Assembly: GCA_964591295.1 (NCBI GenBank)
Contig: CAZQAG010000002.1
Coordinates: 27,809 to 91,808 of the forward strand
Source of the DNA: VAXT01 sp964591295
GTDB lineage: Bacteria > Actinomycetota > Thermoleophilia > Gaiellales > Gaiellaceae
Length of the DNA: 64,000 nucleotides
Direction: 5' to 3'
The stretch's first letter is position 1; each line of letters begins with the position of its first letter. Shown here in pieces: positions 8,670 through 17,936 of the stretch. Under the pieces are notes generated by a model. That model was not told where the DNA came from. It worked only from the letters and a program-made list of their open reading frames with translations, and did no database searches. Both the position numbers and the translations under genes were made by a program.

Positions 8670-11137
8670 AGAAGATCGTCCTCTTCGGAATGATGTCCAA
8701 CAAGGCGGTCGCGGGGATAGCGCATCTGACGATGCCCTACGTTGTCGGGCTCGAGCGCCTCGGCTACGAGGCCTTCTATGTCGAGGCGCATGGCTCGTGG
8801 CCGACGCAGCTCCAGGACCCCGACGACAAGACGGGGGACGGCTCGATGGAGGCCGTCGCTTACATCGAGCGCGTCGTGCGCTCATTCGGCTTCGAAGGGC
8901 GCTGGGCGTACCACGCGCTGCATAGCGACGGCGCCTGTTACGGCATGAGCTCGGTCGAGCTGCGTCGACTCTACGAGACCGCCGATCTCTTCCTCAACCT
9001 CCACGGCGGCACCTGCCCACCCGAGGAACTGGCTGGCGACGACCGCCTCGTGCTCATCGATACCGATCCCGTTGGCTTTCAGATCGACGCCTGCCAGGGC
9101 AAGGAGGATGTGCTCGAGCTCCTCGGTGCTCACGCGGCGTTCTTCAGCTGGGGCGAGAACCTCGGCAACCCAGATTGTCGCGTTCCAATTCCACCGGGCA
9201 TCCGGTTTCGGCCGACGCGTATACCGGTCCTGCTCGATCTCTGGGACTCGGACGACGTCGCGGCCGGCGAGGTTTTCACGACGATCGGCAACTGGCAGCA
9301 GCGCGACGAGGACATCGAGTACGAGGGCGAGACCTATCACTGGAGCAAACATCACGAGTTCCTGAAGTTCCTCCAGCTACCCGCGCGCACGGAACAGCTG
9401 TTCGAGCTCGCGCTGGCCAGCTACGACGACGACGTGCTGCGGATGCTCGAGGAGCATGGCTGGCACGTTCGTCCTGCCGCCGAGATCTCATACGACCTGG
9501 ACGCCTACAGGCGCTACATCCTCGGCTCGCGCGGAGAGTTCACGGTCGCCAAGGACCAGAACGTGCGGCTGCGCAGCGGCTGGTTCAGTGACCGGAGCGC
9601 CACCTACCTCGCCTCCGGCCGGCCGGTGATCACCCAGGAGACCGGCTTCAGCAACGCGCTGCCGACGGGCGAGGGTCTGTTCGGCTTCTCGACGATGGAC
9701 GAGATTCTCGCTGCGATCGACGAGATCAACTCGGATTACACGAAGCACTCCACCGCAGCGCGCGAGATCGCGCGCGAGTACTTCGACGCGAACAGGGTGC
9801 TTGCGCGGTTGCTCGAGAACGTTGGGCTGGCTAGTCGCCAACCAGCGAGGGCCCAGCCCTTTGAGGATCCCGCACCGGGCGCGCTGCCCAAAGACCTCGT
9901 CCTCGACGTCGTTTCTCGTCGACCGCTCGAGCTTCCTGCGCAGACGGTGGCTCGTGTGCGCAACCTCGAGGCGCCGCGCGATGCGCAGGCTCAGAGGGAT
10001 TTCCCCAAGGCGAGCATCGTGATCGTTACCTTCGGCGACCTGGTTCCGACACGGCTCTGCATGGAGAGCATTCTTGATAACACCGATCGCCCCCCCTACG
10101 AGGTGATCGTGGTCGACAACGGCTCCAGCGAGGAAGCGCGGCTCTATCTAGGCCGGATCGCGAGCCAGCAGCCGCACGTCCACGCGTTGTTCAACGACGA
10201 GAACCTTGGCTTTGCCCGTGCTTGCAATCTCGGCCTCGAGGCTGCCCGTGGGGAGATTCTCGTACTCCTGAACAACGACACAATCGTGCCGCCGAGTTGG
10301 CTCGCAGGCCTCGTTCGACCGCTCGAAGATCCCGGGATCGGCCTCGTTGGGCCGGTCACCAATCGGATCGGGAACGAGGCAGAGATCCTCGCCTGGTACC
10401 AGACCTACGGTGAGCTCCTCGAGTTCGCTGCGGAACGCAGGCGCAACTGGAGAGACGCAGTCCTTGACATCGGTACGGCCACGATGTTCTGTCTGGCGAT
10501 GCGCCGGGACACGTTTGAGCGCGTCGGTCCGCTCGACGAGCGCTTCGAAGTCGGACTCCTCGAGGATGACGACTACTCCCTCCGGGCCCGCGAGGCGGGT
10601 TACCGGATCGTCTGTGCCGAAGACGTTTTCGTGCATCACTTCGGCGAGGCCTCGTTTGGTGCGCTCTTCGCCACGGGCGAGTACAACGACGTGCTCGCCG
10701 CGAACAAACACAGGTTCGAAGAGAAGTGGGGCACACCGTGGAAGCCATACAGGCGCCGTCAGGAACGCGTCTACGAGGAGATTCTCGAGCGTGTACGAGA
10801 GACCGTGCGACGGGCGGTTCCGGCGGGAGCACACGTCCTTGTCGCCAGCCGGGGCGACGAGCGGCTGCTTGACCTCGACGGCCGACGGGCCGGTCACTTC
10901 CCCCAGGAGAGCGCCGGGGTCTATGCCGGCCATTACCCAGCTGACGGCCGCGCTGCGGTCGTCCACCTCGAGAGACTTCGCGCGAACGGGGCCGAGTACC
11001 TCGTCTTCCCGAGCACGTCGCTCTGGTGGCTCGACCACTATCGCGAGCTGGCTAGCCATCTCCAAAACCGGTATCGCGAGCTCGTCCGAGATGACGACAC
11101 GTGCGCCATCTTCGCGCTTGGAGAACGCGATGCCTGA
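8666..11137 (+). CDS. Two-domain glycosyltransferase with C-terminal HFPQ/WWLDHY module
   Basis: 823 residues. Part 1 (~1-390) belongs to the same GT-B-like family as the genes at 27002, 29189 and 30974, sharing SGWFSDRSATYLASGRP (304-320), the ETGF motif (325-328) and LPTGEGLFGFST (332-343). Part 2 (~447-700) is a GT2 domain: ASIVIVTFGD, VVDNGSS, LLNNDT, and the LLEDDDYSLRAREAGYR acceptor motif. Part 3 (~705-818) is a small module with HFPQ, YAGHYPAD and LWWLDHY, found again in the next protein. It overlaps its neighbours on both sides (4 nt upstream, 8 nt downstream), so it belongs to one transcription unit running 3406-17769. Role: adds two or more sugars to the surface glycan; sugars unknown. 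Confidence 0.85.
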   Translation: MKKIVLFGMMSNKAVAGIAHLTMPYVVGLERLGYEAFYVEAHGSWPTQLQDPDDKTGDGSMEAVAYIERVVRSFGFEGRWAYHALHSDGACYGMSSVELRRLYETADLFLNLHGGTCPPEELAGDDRLVLIDTDPVGFQIDACQGKEDVLELLGAHAAFFSWGENLGNPDCRVPIPPGIRFRPTRIPVLLDLWDSDDVAAGEVFTTIGNWQQRDEDIEYEGETYHWSKHHEFLKFLQLPARTEQLFELALASYDDDVLRMLEEHGWHVRPAAEISYDLDAYRRYILGSRGEFTVAKDQNVRLRSGWFSDRSATYLASGRPVITQETGFSNALPTGEGLFGFSTMDEILAAIDEINSDYTKHSTAAREIAREYFDANRVLARLLENVGLASRQPARAQPFEDPAPGALPKDLVLDVVSRRPLELPAQTVARVRNLEAPRDAQAQRDFPKASIVIVTFGDLVPTRLCMESILDNTDRPPYEVIVVDNGSSEEARLYLGRIASQQPHVHALFNDENLGFARACNLGLEAARGEILVLLNNDTIVPPSWLAGLVRPLEDPGIGLVGPVTNRIGNEAEILAWYQTYGELLEFAAERRRNWRDAVLDIGTATMFCLAMRRDTFERVGPLDERFEVGLLEDDDYSLRAREAGYRIVCAEDVFVHHFGEASFGALFATGEYNDVLAANKHRFEEKWGTPWKPYRRRQERVYEEILERVRETVRRAVPAGAHVLVASRGDERLLDLDGRRAGHFPQESAGVYAGHYPADGRAAVVHLERLRANGAEYLVFPSTSLWWLDHYRELASHLQNRYRELVRDDDTCAIFALGERDA

Positions 11138-14100
11138 GCCGACCGTCGTCTGCGTCCTCGGCATGCACAGGAGCGGGACTTCGCTTGTGGCGAGGGCCCT
11201 CAACCTTCTCGGGGTTTACCTCGGCCCAGACGAGCACATGATGGCGCCGAACGCGAACAACCCACGCGGCTTCTGGGAGCACCAGGGCATCAAGGATCTG
11301 AACGACGAGATCCTTGTCCGTCTCGGCGGTTCGTGGGCCGACCCACCTGCTCTTGCCGAGGGCTGGGAGGGAGCACCGGAGCTCTCGGATCTCCGGCAGC
11401 GGGCGCGAGCAATCTTGCAGGAGGACTTCCTTGGCAAAAAGCTCTGGGGCTGGAAGGACCCACGAACATGCCTCACGCTGCCTTTTTGGCGACAGGTGTG
11501 CCCCCCGATGCGATACGTGCTCTGTCTCCGCAACCCGGTCGATGTGGCGGCGTCGCTTCGCCAGGCTCCCGAGAGAGAAGGCCTCGAGCTGGAGCGCCCC
11601 ACTGCTCTATGGCTCAGGTCCACGACGAACTCGCTCCAGCACAGCTATGGACATCCGCGTCTCTTCGTCTTCTACGAGGATCTGATCACCGACTCGCGCG
11701 AGCCACTCACGCGACTCGCCGCGTTCATCGGCAGACGGAAGCTCATGGACAACGCGAAGGTTGCGGGCGCACTCGAGAACGCCGTCAGCGAGGACCTCTG
11801 GCATCACCGGACGTCGGTCGAAGATGCGATCGACAACTCCGAGCTTGACTTCCCCGCCAAGGCGGCCTACCTCTCGCTGCGTCTTCAAGTCTCGCTCGCC
11901 GAGAAGCGCAAGGGCGCGGAGCGTGGGCAGGTCTCCGGGCGCGTCCTTGAGAACTTCACCCGCAGCGCTTTGGTCGTTTCGGATGCTGAGGACTCGCTCA
12001 AGCGCACTCTGGACGAGCAGAGGGCCCTCGTCGCTGGCGGGGAGGAGGCGACTCGCGCGCTTGCTGCCGATCTTGCCGCCCGGGAAGAAGACCTACGCGC
12101 TCTTCGCGAGAGACTGGACGAGCGCGAGCGTCAAGCTCTGCGCGACATCACCGAGCTCCACCGGAAGGTCGAGGAGCAGGCGGGGCACGCGGGCCGAGCG
12201 GAGCGTGAAATCGCTGAGCTCCAACGGGCGATCGAGGAGCAGGCCGAGCGCGAGCGTCAAGCGGAGCGCGACCTTGCCGAGCTCCATCGGACGGTCGAGG
12301 AGCAGACTGGGCGCGCGCGCCGAGCAGAGCGCGACCTCGCCGAGCTCCACCGGTCGCTCGAGAAGCAGGCCGTACGACCAGCGGACAGTGAGGCGCGGCC
12401 GAGCTCGCCGGAATCGCTCCACGGCGATGGCGAACACGCAGGCTCGCGAGCGAGCGAGAGTAGTGCTCGGGCGAATCATTCATTGCCGTATCCCGAGCTC
12501 GTTCGCCGTATTCAACAGAGTGTTCCCGCAACCCTTCCGCCGGAAGCCACGGTTGCCGTGGTGAGCCGCGGTGACGATGCACTGCTCGCGCTCGCCTGCC
12601 GGCGAGCCTGGCACTTTCCCCAGGAAGAGCATGGGCTGTACGCAGGCCACCACCCGGCAGACAGCGCGAGTGCGATCGCCCACCTCGAGGAGATTCGGAG
12701 CAAGGGCGCAGACTTCCTCCTGCTTCCCGCCACGGGGCTCTGGTGGCTAGATCACTACACCGGATTCAGGGAGCACCTCGACGGCCACTATCGCGCCGTG
12801 ATGCGAGATTCGGATGTGTGCTTGATATATGACCTCCGCTCCAACGACCGCTCTCGGGGAGCCGTCCGACCCCGCTTTGGTTCGCGGCTACGCCGACTTC
12901 GGCCCCTGTCTTCAACGGATCGCCCGGCATCCGGCATCACCGGCGACAAGTTCCCGCACGACGGAGCGACAGATCGTTTGACCGTGTCTTCGCCGTTGCC
13001 AGGTGACGCGTCCGCGGCGTTCGAAGGGGCGTCGCGCGAGGTCGTTGACGAGATCCAGAAGTCGGGCCTATTCGACGAGCACTACTACCTGGAAACGTAC
13101 CCCGATGTCCGCGCCTCAGGCGTGACCGCAGCGGAACATTTCTGCGCAGCTGGTTGGAAGGCGGGCAAGCGACCGAATCCGTATTTCGACACACAGTGGT
13201 ACCTGGACACGAGTCCGGATGTCAGGGACTCCGGCATCAATCCGCTCTGGCACTACATTGTCGAAGGTGAGAAGGAAGGCCGTCGCCCCTGCATCTTCTT
13301 CGACCCCGAGTTCTATAGACGGACGGTGTCGCAGAAGGAAGGCTCGCAACTTGCCGATTATCTGGCACACGTACAGAGGGGCGAATGGCGGAGCCCCGTC
13401 CAGCTCTTCGACGTGGATTACTACCTCACCGAGTACCGAGATGTCAGAGAGGCGGGAGCGGATCCGGTTCTCCACTACATGTGGACGGGGCATGCAGAAG
13501 GTCGCAATCCATCGCGACGCTTTCACACTTCGTACTATCGAGCGAAGTACCTAAGCGGCGACCGAGACATCAATCCGCTCGTCCATTACTACGAAACGGG
13601 CCAGGCGATCGGAAACGAGACCGCGCCTGGCGATCATGACGGGCGGGAAGACATTTCCGCAGAGATCCAGCATTGGGCGAACCAGGGCGACGCGTTCGAG
13701 GAGTTCGACCCCGAGATTGCTTTGGCCTCTGCTCGGCGCGCGAAGCTGATCGCCTTCTATTTGCCTCAGTTCCACGCCATTCCGGAGAACGACGAATGGT
13801 GGGGCAAAGGTTTTACGGAGTGGCGCAACATCATGCGCGGGGTCCCACGATTCGGCGGCCATTACCAACCCCGGATACCTCGGGATCTCGGGTTCTATGA
13901 CTTGACGACTCCTGGCGTGATGAGCAGGCAGATTGAACTCGCTCGCCAAGCCGGAGTTCACGGCTTTGCGTTCTACTACTACTCGTTCGACGGCAAGAGG
14001 CTCCTAGAACGACCCCTTGAACGGTTTCTCGGCGATTCTTCACTCGATTTTCCGTTCTGCCTCGTATGGGCAAACGAGAACTGGACTCGTCGCTGGGATG

Positions 14101-16823
14101 GGAAAGATGCCGAGGTTCTCATGAAGCAGGGATATCGCCAGGCTGATGACGAGGCTCTCGTTGACGACTTCAGTCGGTACTTTGCTGATCCACGCTACAT
14201 CCGAATTGAAGGGCGGCCGCTTCTAGTCATATATCGCCTCGATATCATCCCGAACGGCCGGCACGCTGTGGAACGGTGGCGCGAGCTTTGGCAGGCCCGT
14301 CATGGAGAGCGACCGCTCATCTTCTTGGCCCAGACCTTCGGGGTCCTGGACCCGCGCGAGCATGGGCTCGACGGTGCGGTCGAGTTCCCTCCGCACAAGC
14401 TCACTCAGGACGGGAAGACGATCAATACAAACCTCACGCTGCTCGACCCGAAATTCAAGGGGCACGTGTTCGACTACGAGGAAATTGCGGCCCGCTCGCT
14501 GATGGAGCCGTACCCGGACTATCCGCTGGTCAAGACGGTCGTTCCCTCGTGGGACAACGACGCCCGGCGCCAAGGGGACGGCCTCGTTCTCCATGGATCC
14601 ACGCCCGAACGGTACGAGAAGTGGTTGTCCGGCTTAGTCGAGATCGCTGAGAAGCATCCCGTCTACGGGGATCACCTCGTGTTCGCCAACGCGTGGAACG
14701 AGTGGGCGGAAGCCGCCTATCTCGAACCAGACGTCCACTATGGCGGCGCATACCTGAATGCGACGGCGAGGGCCGTCTGCGGGATTCAGCGAAGGGTGAG
14801 GAAGCGGAAGGTACTCCTGGTCGGCCACGACGGCCACCCGTTCGGTGCGCAGATCAATGTGTGGCACATGGGCGAAGCGCTCCGCAACGATTTCGGATGC
14901 GAAGTCGCCTACCTCCTTCTGGACGGCGGTTCGATGGTGCCGCGCTATGGCTCCCTCGGGAAAGTGCGAGTCGTAGAAGGAGATCTCGAACGTGCTCGCG
15001 CGTTTCTCGTCCAACTTCAAGACGAGGGCTACGACCTGGCGATAACCAACACGGTCGCGACAGGAGACGTGGTTCCTTACCTAAAGGACGCCGGGTTCCA
15101 GGTCGTTTCCTTGATTCACGAGCTTCCCGGGATAATCGACGAATACGACTTGCGGGCGCCGCTCGAGCAGATTGGAGAACGGAGCGACAAGATCGTCGTA
15201 GCCGCGGAGAGCGTTGCCGAGACTGTTACCGGGCCCTGGCCGAAGGCGAAAGCGAAGACCGTGATCCGCCCGCAGGGCCTCTATGCCGACAGCGACCCGT
15301 CGGATGAAACAAGGGCACGGGTTAGGCGTGAGATCGGAATTCCCGCTGACGGTCGAATTGTCCTGACCGTGGGCTCAGGCGATTTGAGGAAGGGGCTCGA
15401 CATCTTTCTTCATGCAGCGAAACTAGCTGCGCGCCAAGCTCCCAACCTGCATTTCGTGTGGGTCGGCAAACTGAACGACGATACTGCTCGGTGGTTGCGG
15501 ATGGATGTTCGGGACGGACTCGAGGAGCGTGTGCACTTCGTCCCATTCACCGACGATGTAGCCCGCTACTTTGCTTCTTCAGACGTTTTCTTCCTCAGTT
15601 CCCGCGAGGATCCCTACCCCTCGGTGGTTCTCGAAGCGATGCAGGCAGGCCTCCCGGTCGTGGCATTACAGGATTCGGGTGGGATCGAGCAGCTCGTTTC
15701 AGCACATGGCAGAGTCGTCGACCGCAATGACTTGAGCGAGATCGTCAAGGTCCTAGCCGAGAGTGCTGATTGTAGAGATCAAGGAGCGCGTGCCAAGCGT
15801 AGGGAGATAATTCAGGAGCAGTATCGTTATGACGACTACGCCTTCGACCTTCTGCGCTTCCTCGATCCGGCGCTCAAGAAGGTTTCAGTCGTCATCCCGA
15901 ATTTCAACTATCGCGATTACCTTTCCGACCGGATGCACAGCATCTTTTCGCAGACCTACCCAATCTTCGAAGTCATCGTCCTCGACGACTGTTCGACAGA
16001 CGGGAGCCTTGACGAGCTCACTCGAATCCGCGATGGCAGCGATAGGCGCTTCAGCGTGGTCGCCAACGAGCACAACTCCGGCTCGGCCTTCCGCCAGTGG
16101 ATCAAGGCCTGTCAGCTTGCCCGGGGAGATTATCTGTGGATTGCCGAAGCTGACGACTTGAGTCGGCCGGACTTCCTGCAGCGTCTGATGGAAAGCATCG
16201 GGAATGCCGACGTGGCGTTCGCGTTTAGCGATTCGGCGCAGATTGATGGGGATGGCCGTCCGCTCGGCGCGGGATACAAAGACTATTATCGCGCGGCAGC
16301 CGGAGACCTGATGGAGCGTGACTTCGTCACTGACGGCAAGTCCTTCGTCGAGGGTTGCCTGATCGAGCGCAACCTCGTCCTCAATGTCAGCTCCGTCGTG
16401 TGGAATCGCTCATGCCTCATGGACGTGTTGGATCGCCACATCGACGACCTCGCCGACTACCATCTCGCCGGCGATTGGTACCTGTACGGAGCGGCGGCGC
16501 TGAGCGGCAAGCAGGTTGGGTACGTGGCCGAGCCATTGAATATCCACCGACGACATGAGAAGAGCGTGACCAGTTCGCTCGATAGGCGGCGCCATGTCGA
16601 GGAAGTGCGGCAGGTGCACGCCGCGATCGCAGGCTGGCTGGATGCCGATGTGGGAATCCGCACTCGCATGGCAACCTACGAAGCCGAGTTAGCAGAGTTG
16701 TTCGACCTGACCGATCGGGAACGCGCAAACGGTGGCCACGACTTCGGCGCGACCGAGCCAGCTCCGTTTCCGGCAAGCGACGTTTTCCTCCAGAAGGACA
16801 CGAATCATGGCCGAACCATCTAG
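11130..16823 (+). CDS. 1,897-residue glycan-assembly protein: sulfotransferase, coiled coil, HFPQ module, YYL repeats, WbsX-like, GT4 and GT2
   Basis: Domains in order: sulfotransferase (~1-270; PAPS P-loop GMHRSGTS at 11-18, second binding segment CLRNPVDVAAS near 132-142); coiled coil (~285-415) with four 21-residue repeats; HFPQ/WWLDHY module (~455-570); five ~38-residue repeats (~646-833) of the type (Y/F)FDxxYYLxxYPDVRxSGxxPLxHYxxxG; WbsX/GH99-like domain (~871-1215; FYLPQFHAIPENDEWWGKG, WANENWTRRWDG, FANAWNEWAEA); GT4 (~1226-1570; SSREDPYPSVVLEAM); GT2 (~1583-1850; VSVVIPNFNY, LDDCSTDG, EADD). The ATG at 11130 overlaps the previous stop; an open frame continues upstream but only as antiphase sequence. 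All catalytic motifs look intact, so it is probably a working multi-step enzyme for sulfated glycan assembly. Confidence 0.85.
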   Translation: MPEPTVVCVLGMHRSGTSLVARALNLLGVYLGPDEHMMAPNANNPRGFWEHQGIKDLNDEILVRLGGSWADPPALAEGWEGAPELSDLRQRARAILQEDFLGKKLWGWKDPRTCLTLPFWRQVCPPMRYVLCLRNPVDVAASLRQAPEREGLELERPTALWLRSTTNSLQHSYGHPRLFVFYEDLITDSREPLTRLAAFIGRRKLMDNAKVAGALENAVSEDLWHHRTSVEDAIDNSELDFPAKAAYLSLRLQVSLAEKRKGAERGQVSGRVLENFTRSALVVSDAEDSLKRTLDEQRALVAGGEEATRALAADLAAREEDLRALRERLDERERQALRDITELHRKVEEQAGHAGRAEREIAELQRAIEEQAERERQAERDLAELHRTVEEQTGRARRAERDLAELHRSLEKQAVRPADSEARPSSPESLHGDGEHAGSRASESSARANHSLPYPELVRRIQQSVPATLPPEATVAVVSRGDDALLALACRRAWHFPQEEHGLYAGHHPADSASAIAHLEEIRSKGADFLLLPATGLWWLDHYTGFREHLDGHYRAVMRDSDVCLIYDLRSNDRSRGAVRPRFGSRLRRLRPLSSTDRPASGITGDKFPHDGATDRLTVSSPLPGDASAAFEGASREVVDEIQKSGLFDEHYYLETYPDVRASGVTAAEHFCAAGWKAGKRPNPYFDTQWYLDTSPDVRDSGINPLWHYIVEGEKEGRRPCIFFDPEFYRRTVSQKEGSQLADYLAHVQRGEWRSPVQLFDVDYYLTEYRDVREAGADPVLHYMWTGHAEGRNPSRRFHTSYYRAKYLSGDRDINPLVHYYETGQAIGNETAPGDHDGREDISAEIQHWANQGDAFEEFDPEIALASARRAKLIAFYLPQFHAIPENDEWWGKGFTEWRNIMRGVPRFGGHYQPRIPRDLGFYDLTTPGVMSRQIELARQAGVHGFAFYYYSFDGKRLLERPLERFLGDSSLDFPFCLVWANENWTRRWDGKDAEVLMKQGYRQADDEALVDDFSRYFADPRYIRIEGRPLLVIYRLDIIPNGRHAVERWRELWQARHGERPLIFLAQTFGVLDPREHGLDGAVEFPPHKLTQDGKTINTNLTLLDPKFKGHVFDYEEIAARSLMEPYPDYPLVKTVVPSWDNDARRQGDGLVLHGSTPERYEKWLSGLVEIAEKHPVYGDHLVFANAWNEWAEAAYLEPDVHYGGAYLNATARAVCGIQRRVRKRKVLLVGHDGHPFGAQINVWHMGEALRNDFGCEVAYLLLDGGSMVPRYGSLGKVRVVEGDLERARAFLVQLQDEGYDLAITNTVATGDVVPYLKDAGFQVVSLIHELPGIIDEYDLRAPLEQIGERSDKIVVAAESVAETVTGPWPKAKAKTVIRPQGLYADSDPSDETRARVRREIGIPADGRIVLTVGSGDLRKGLDIFLHAAKLAARQAPNLHFVWVGKLNDDTARWLRMDVRDGLEERVHFVPFTDDVARYFASSDVFFLSSREDPYPSVVLEAMQAGLPVVALQDSGGIEQLVSAHGRVVDRNDLSEIVKVLAESADCRDQGARAKRREIIQEQYRYDDYAFDLLRFLDPALKKVSVVIPNFNYRDYLSDRMHSIFSQTYPIFEVIVLDDCSTDGSLDELTRIRDGSDRRFSVVANEHNSGSAFRQWIKACQLARGDYLWIAEADDLSRPDFLQRLMESIGNADVAFAFSDSAQIDGDGRPLGAGYKDYYRAAAGDLMERDFVTDGKSFVEGCLIERNLVLNVSSVVWNRSCLMDVLDRHIDDLADYHLAGDWYLYGAAALSGKQVGYVAEPLNIHRRHEKSVTSSLDRRRHVEEVRQVHAAIAGWLDADVGIRTRMATYEAELAELFDLTDRERANGGHDFGATEPAPFPASDVFLQKDTNHGRTI
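12138..12389 (+). repeat. Four 63-bp repeats coding a 21-residue coiled-coil unit
   Basis: Within the 1,897-residue protein, residues 337-420 are four copies of a 21-residue unit. The consensus core is ERDLAELHRxVEEQxxRARRA, which is three heptads. Nucleotide identity between copies is high (for example GAGCGCGACCT..GCCGAGCTCCA), so this is a recent tandem expansion that lengthens a rod between the sulfotransferase and the rest. Confidence 0.75.
13065..13628 (+). repeat. Five ~38-residue YYL/HY repeats in the glycan-assembly protein
   Basis: Residues ~646-833 hold five degenerate repeats. Each starts with an aromatic-Phe-Asp/Tyr-Tyr core (FDEHYYLETYPDV, FDTQWYLDTSPDV, FDPEFYRR, FDVDYYLTEYRDV, FHTSYYRAKY) and ends with an HY..xG element (HYIVEGEKEGRRP, HYMWTGHAEGRNP, HYYETGQA). 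Such units occur beside WbsX/rhamnan-synthesis domains in other bacteria. The third copy is the most worn. Confidence 0.7.
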
Positions 16824-17769
16824 GCGCCTTTATCAGACGCACGGAACGGATCAGGTAGGCATGTCTGATTCACAACGGAAACTCGACCGATTAATGCTGC
16901 CTGCTGATCTCACCGGAAAGCGCGTATTGGATATTGGATGCAACGAAGGGTTTTTCTGTCACGAAGCTGCGCAACGAGGAGCGGCTGAGGTAATTGGCAT
17001 TGATGAGGATCGACTATCACTTGACCTGGCCGAGAACCTTTACTCAGCGCCAAATATCCAGTTTCTCCATCAGAACTGGGATCCATTGCCCGAAGGGCCG
17101 TTCGACCTGGTTCTGTGGACATCGGCGATGCATTATGAAGCTGACCCCGCCGCGATATTTCAGCGCATCCTGACAGTACTCGCGCCGGATGGACTTTTCA
17201 TCCTCGAATGCGGTTTCTTCCAGCGACCGACGAAAGAGATGGTGCTGGTCGGTCGACATTCAGACTCTCGCTGGTATCCAACTTGGCCGCTGCTGGAGGC
17301 GATGCTGGCAGACTACGGCATAAGACGAGTAGTGAAGCCAGACTTGGTGGAAGGCGATCCCGTGCCACGCGCGGTGTTCCATTGTAGGCCCAGAAAGACC
17401 ATCGTCATGTTGATTCGAGGTGATACGGGACAGGGAAAGACATTCTTGGCCTCCTGCATGACGCAATCAGCAACAAAGGTGGTATCGCTGGACGGACTAG
17501 TCACGCAAATCGCGATTGGTGAGTACCATCACACATCGGTTCAACAATTCATTCGCGACGAGTATGACAGTAACAACCTTAGTAAGATCTACTTTGGAAT
17601 AGACCGACGTGGTCTGACCAAGGAATATGTAAAGCTGCTTGCCGAAGGCATTGGACGGTCTGACCGGCTCGTTGTCATCGAAGGCTTGATGACTGAAGAG
17701 CAGGCCGCAGCCTTGACGTCTGAGCTCCAGGATGCGGCACTCGTGTGGGACGTGCAGAAGCGGTTGTAG
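16807..17769 (+). CDS. SAM-dependent methyltransferase fused to a C-terminal P-loop domain
   Basis: 320 residues. The N-terminal half is a class I methyltransferase (motif I VLDIGCNEGFF ~40-50, acidic IGIDED ~63-68, post-motif LVLWTSAMHY). The C-terminal half (~195-320) starts with MLIRGDTGQGKTFLA, a Walker A sequence (205-212), and looks like a small nucleotide kinase-type P-loop domain. Base composition is visibly more AT-rich than the flanks, pointing to more recent acquisition. It starts 17 nt before the stop of the giant gene and is the last gene of that run. An ATG at 16732 is also in frame, but the homologous region begins with MAEPSRRLYQTHGTD at 16807. Confidence 0.75.
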   Translation: MAEPSRRLYQTHGTDQVGMSDSQRKLDRLMLPADLTGKRVLDIGCNEGFFCHEAAQRGAAEVIGIDEDRLSLDLAENLYSAPNIQFLHQNWDPLPEGPFDLVLWTSAMHYEADPAAIFQRILTVLAPDGLFILECGFFQRPTKEMVLVGRHSDSRWYPTWPLLEAMLADYGIRRVVKPDLVEGDPVPRAVFHCRPRKTIVMLIRGDTGQGKTFLASCMTQSATKVVSLDGLVTQIAIGEYHHTSVQQFIRDEYDSNNLSKIYFGIDRRGLTKEYVKLLAEGIGRSDRLVVIEGLMTEEQAAALTSELQDAALVWDVQKRL

Positions 17770-17936
17770 TGGTTCGTCGGAGGAGAAGGCGTAAAGCTGA
17801 AAGCTGGCCCAGGACCCTGACGGGCAGCCGACGAAACCGATCATCGTCGGCAACGGACCGTTATCTGTAAGGCCGCGCGCGGCCTCTCCGCCCGTCTCGC
17901 CGCGCTTCGAAATCGCTAGTCCAGCAGCAGAGTGGG

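Noticed and set aside
10347..11129. Upstream extension of the giant protein
   Set aside because: This part is an Arg/Ser/Thr-rich antiphase reading of the preceding glycosyltransferase; the sulfotransferase domain starts at 11130.
17770..17936. Palindromes in the gap after the methyltransferase/P-loop gene
   Set aside because: CCGACGA...TCGTCGG and GGCCGCGCGCGGCC occur, but no T-run or clear placement makes them a terminator or operator with confidence.
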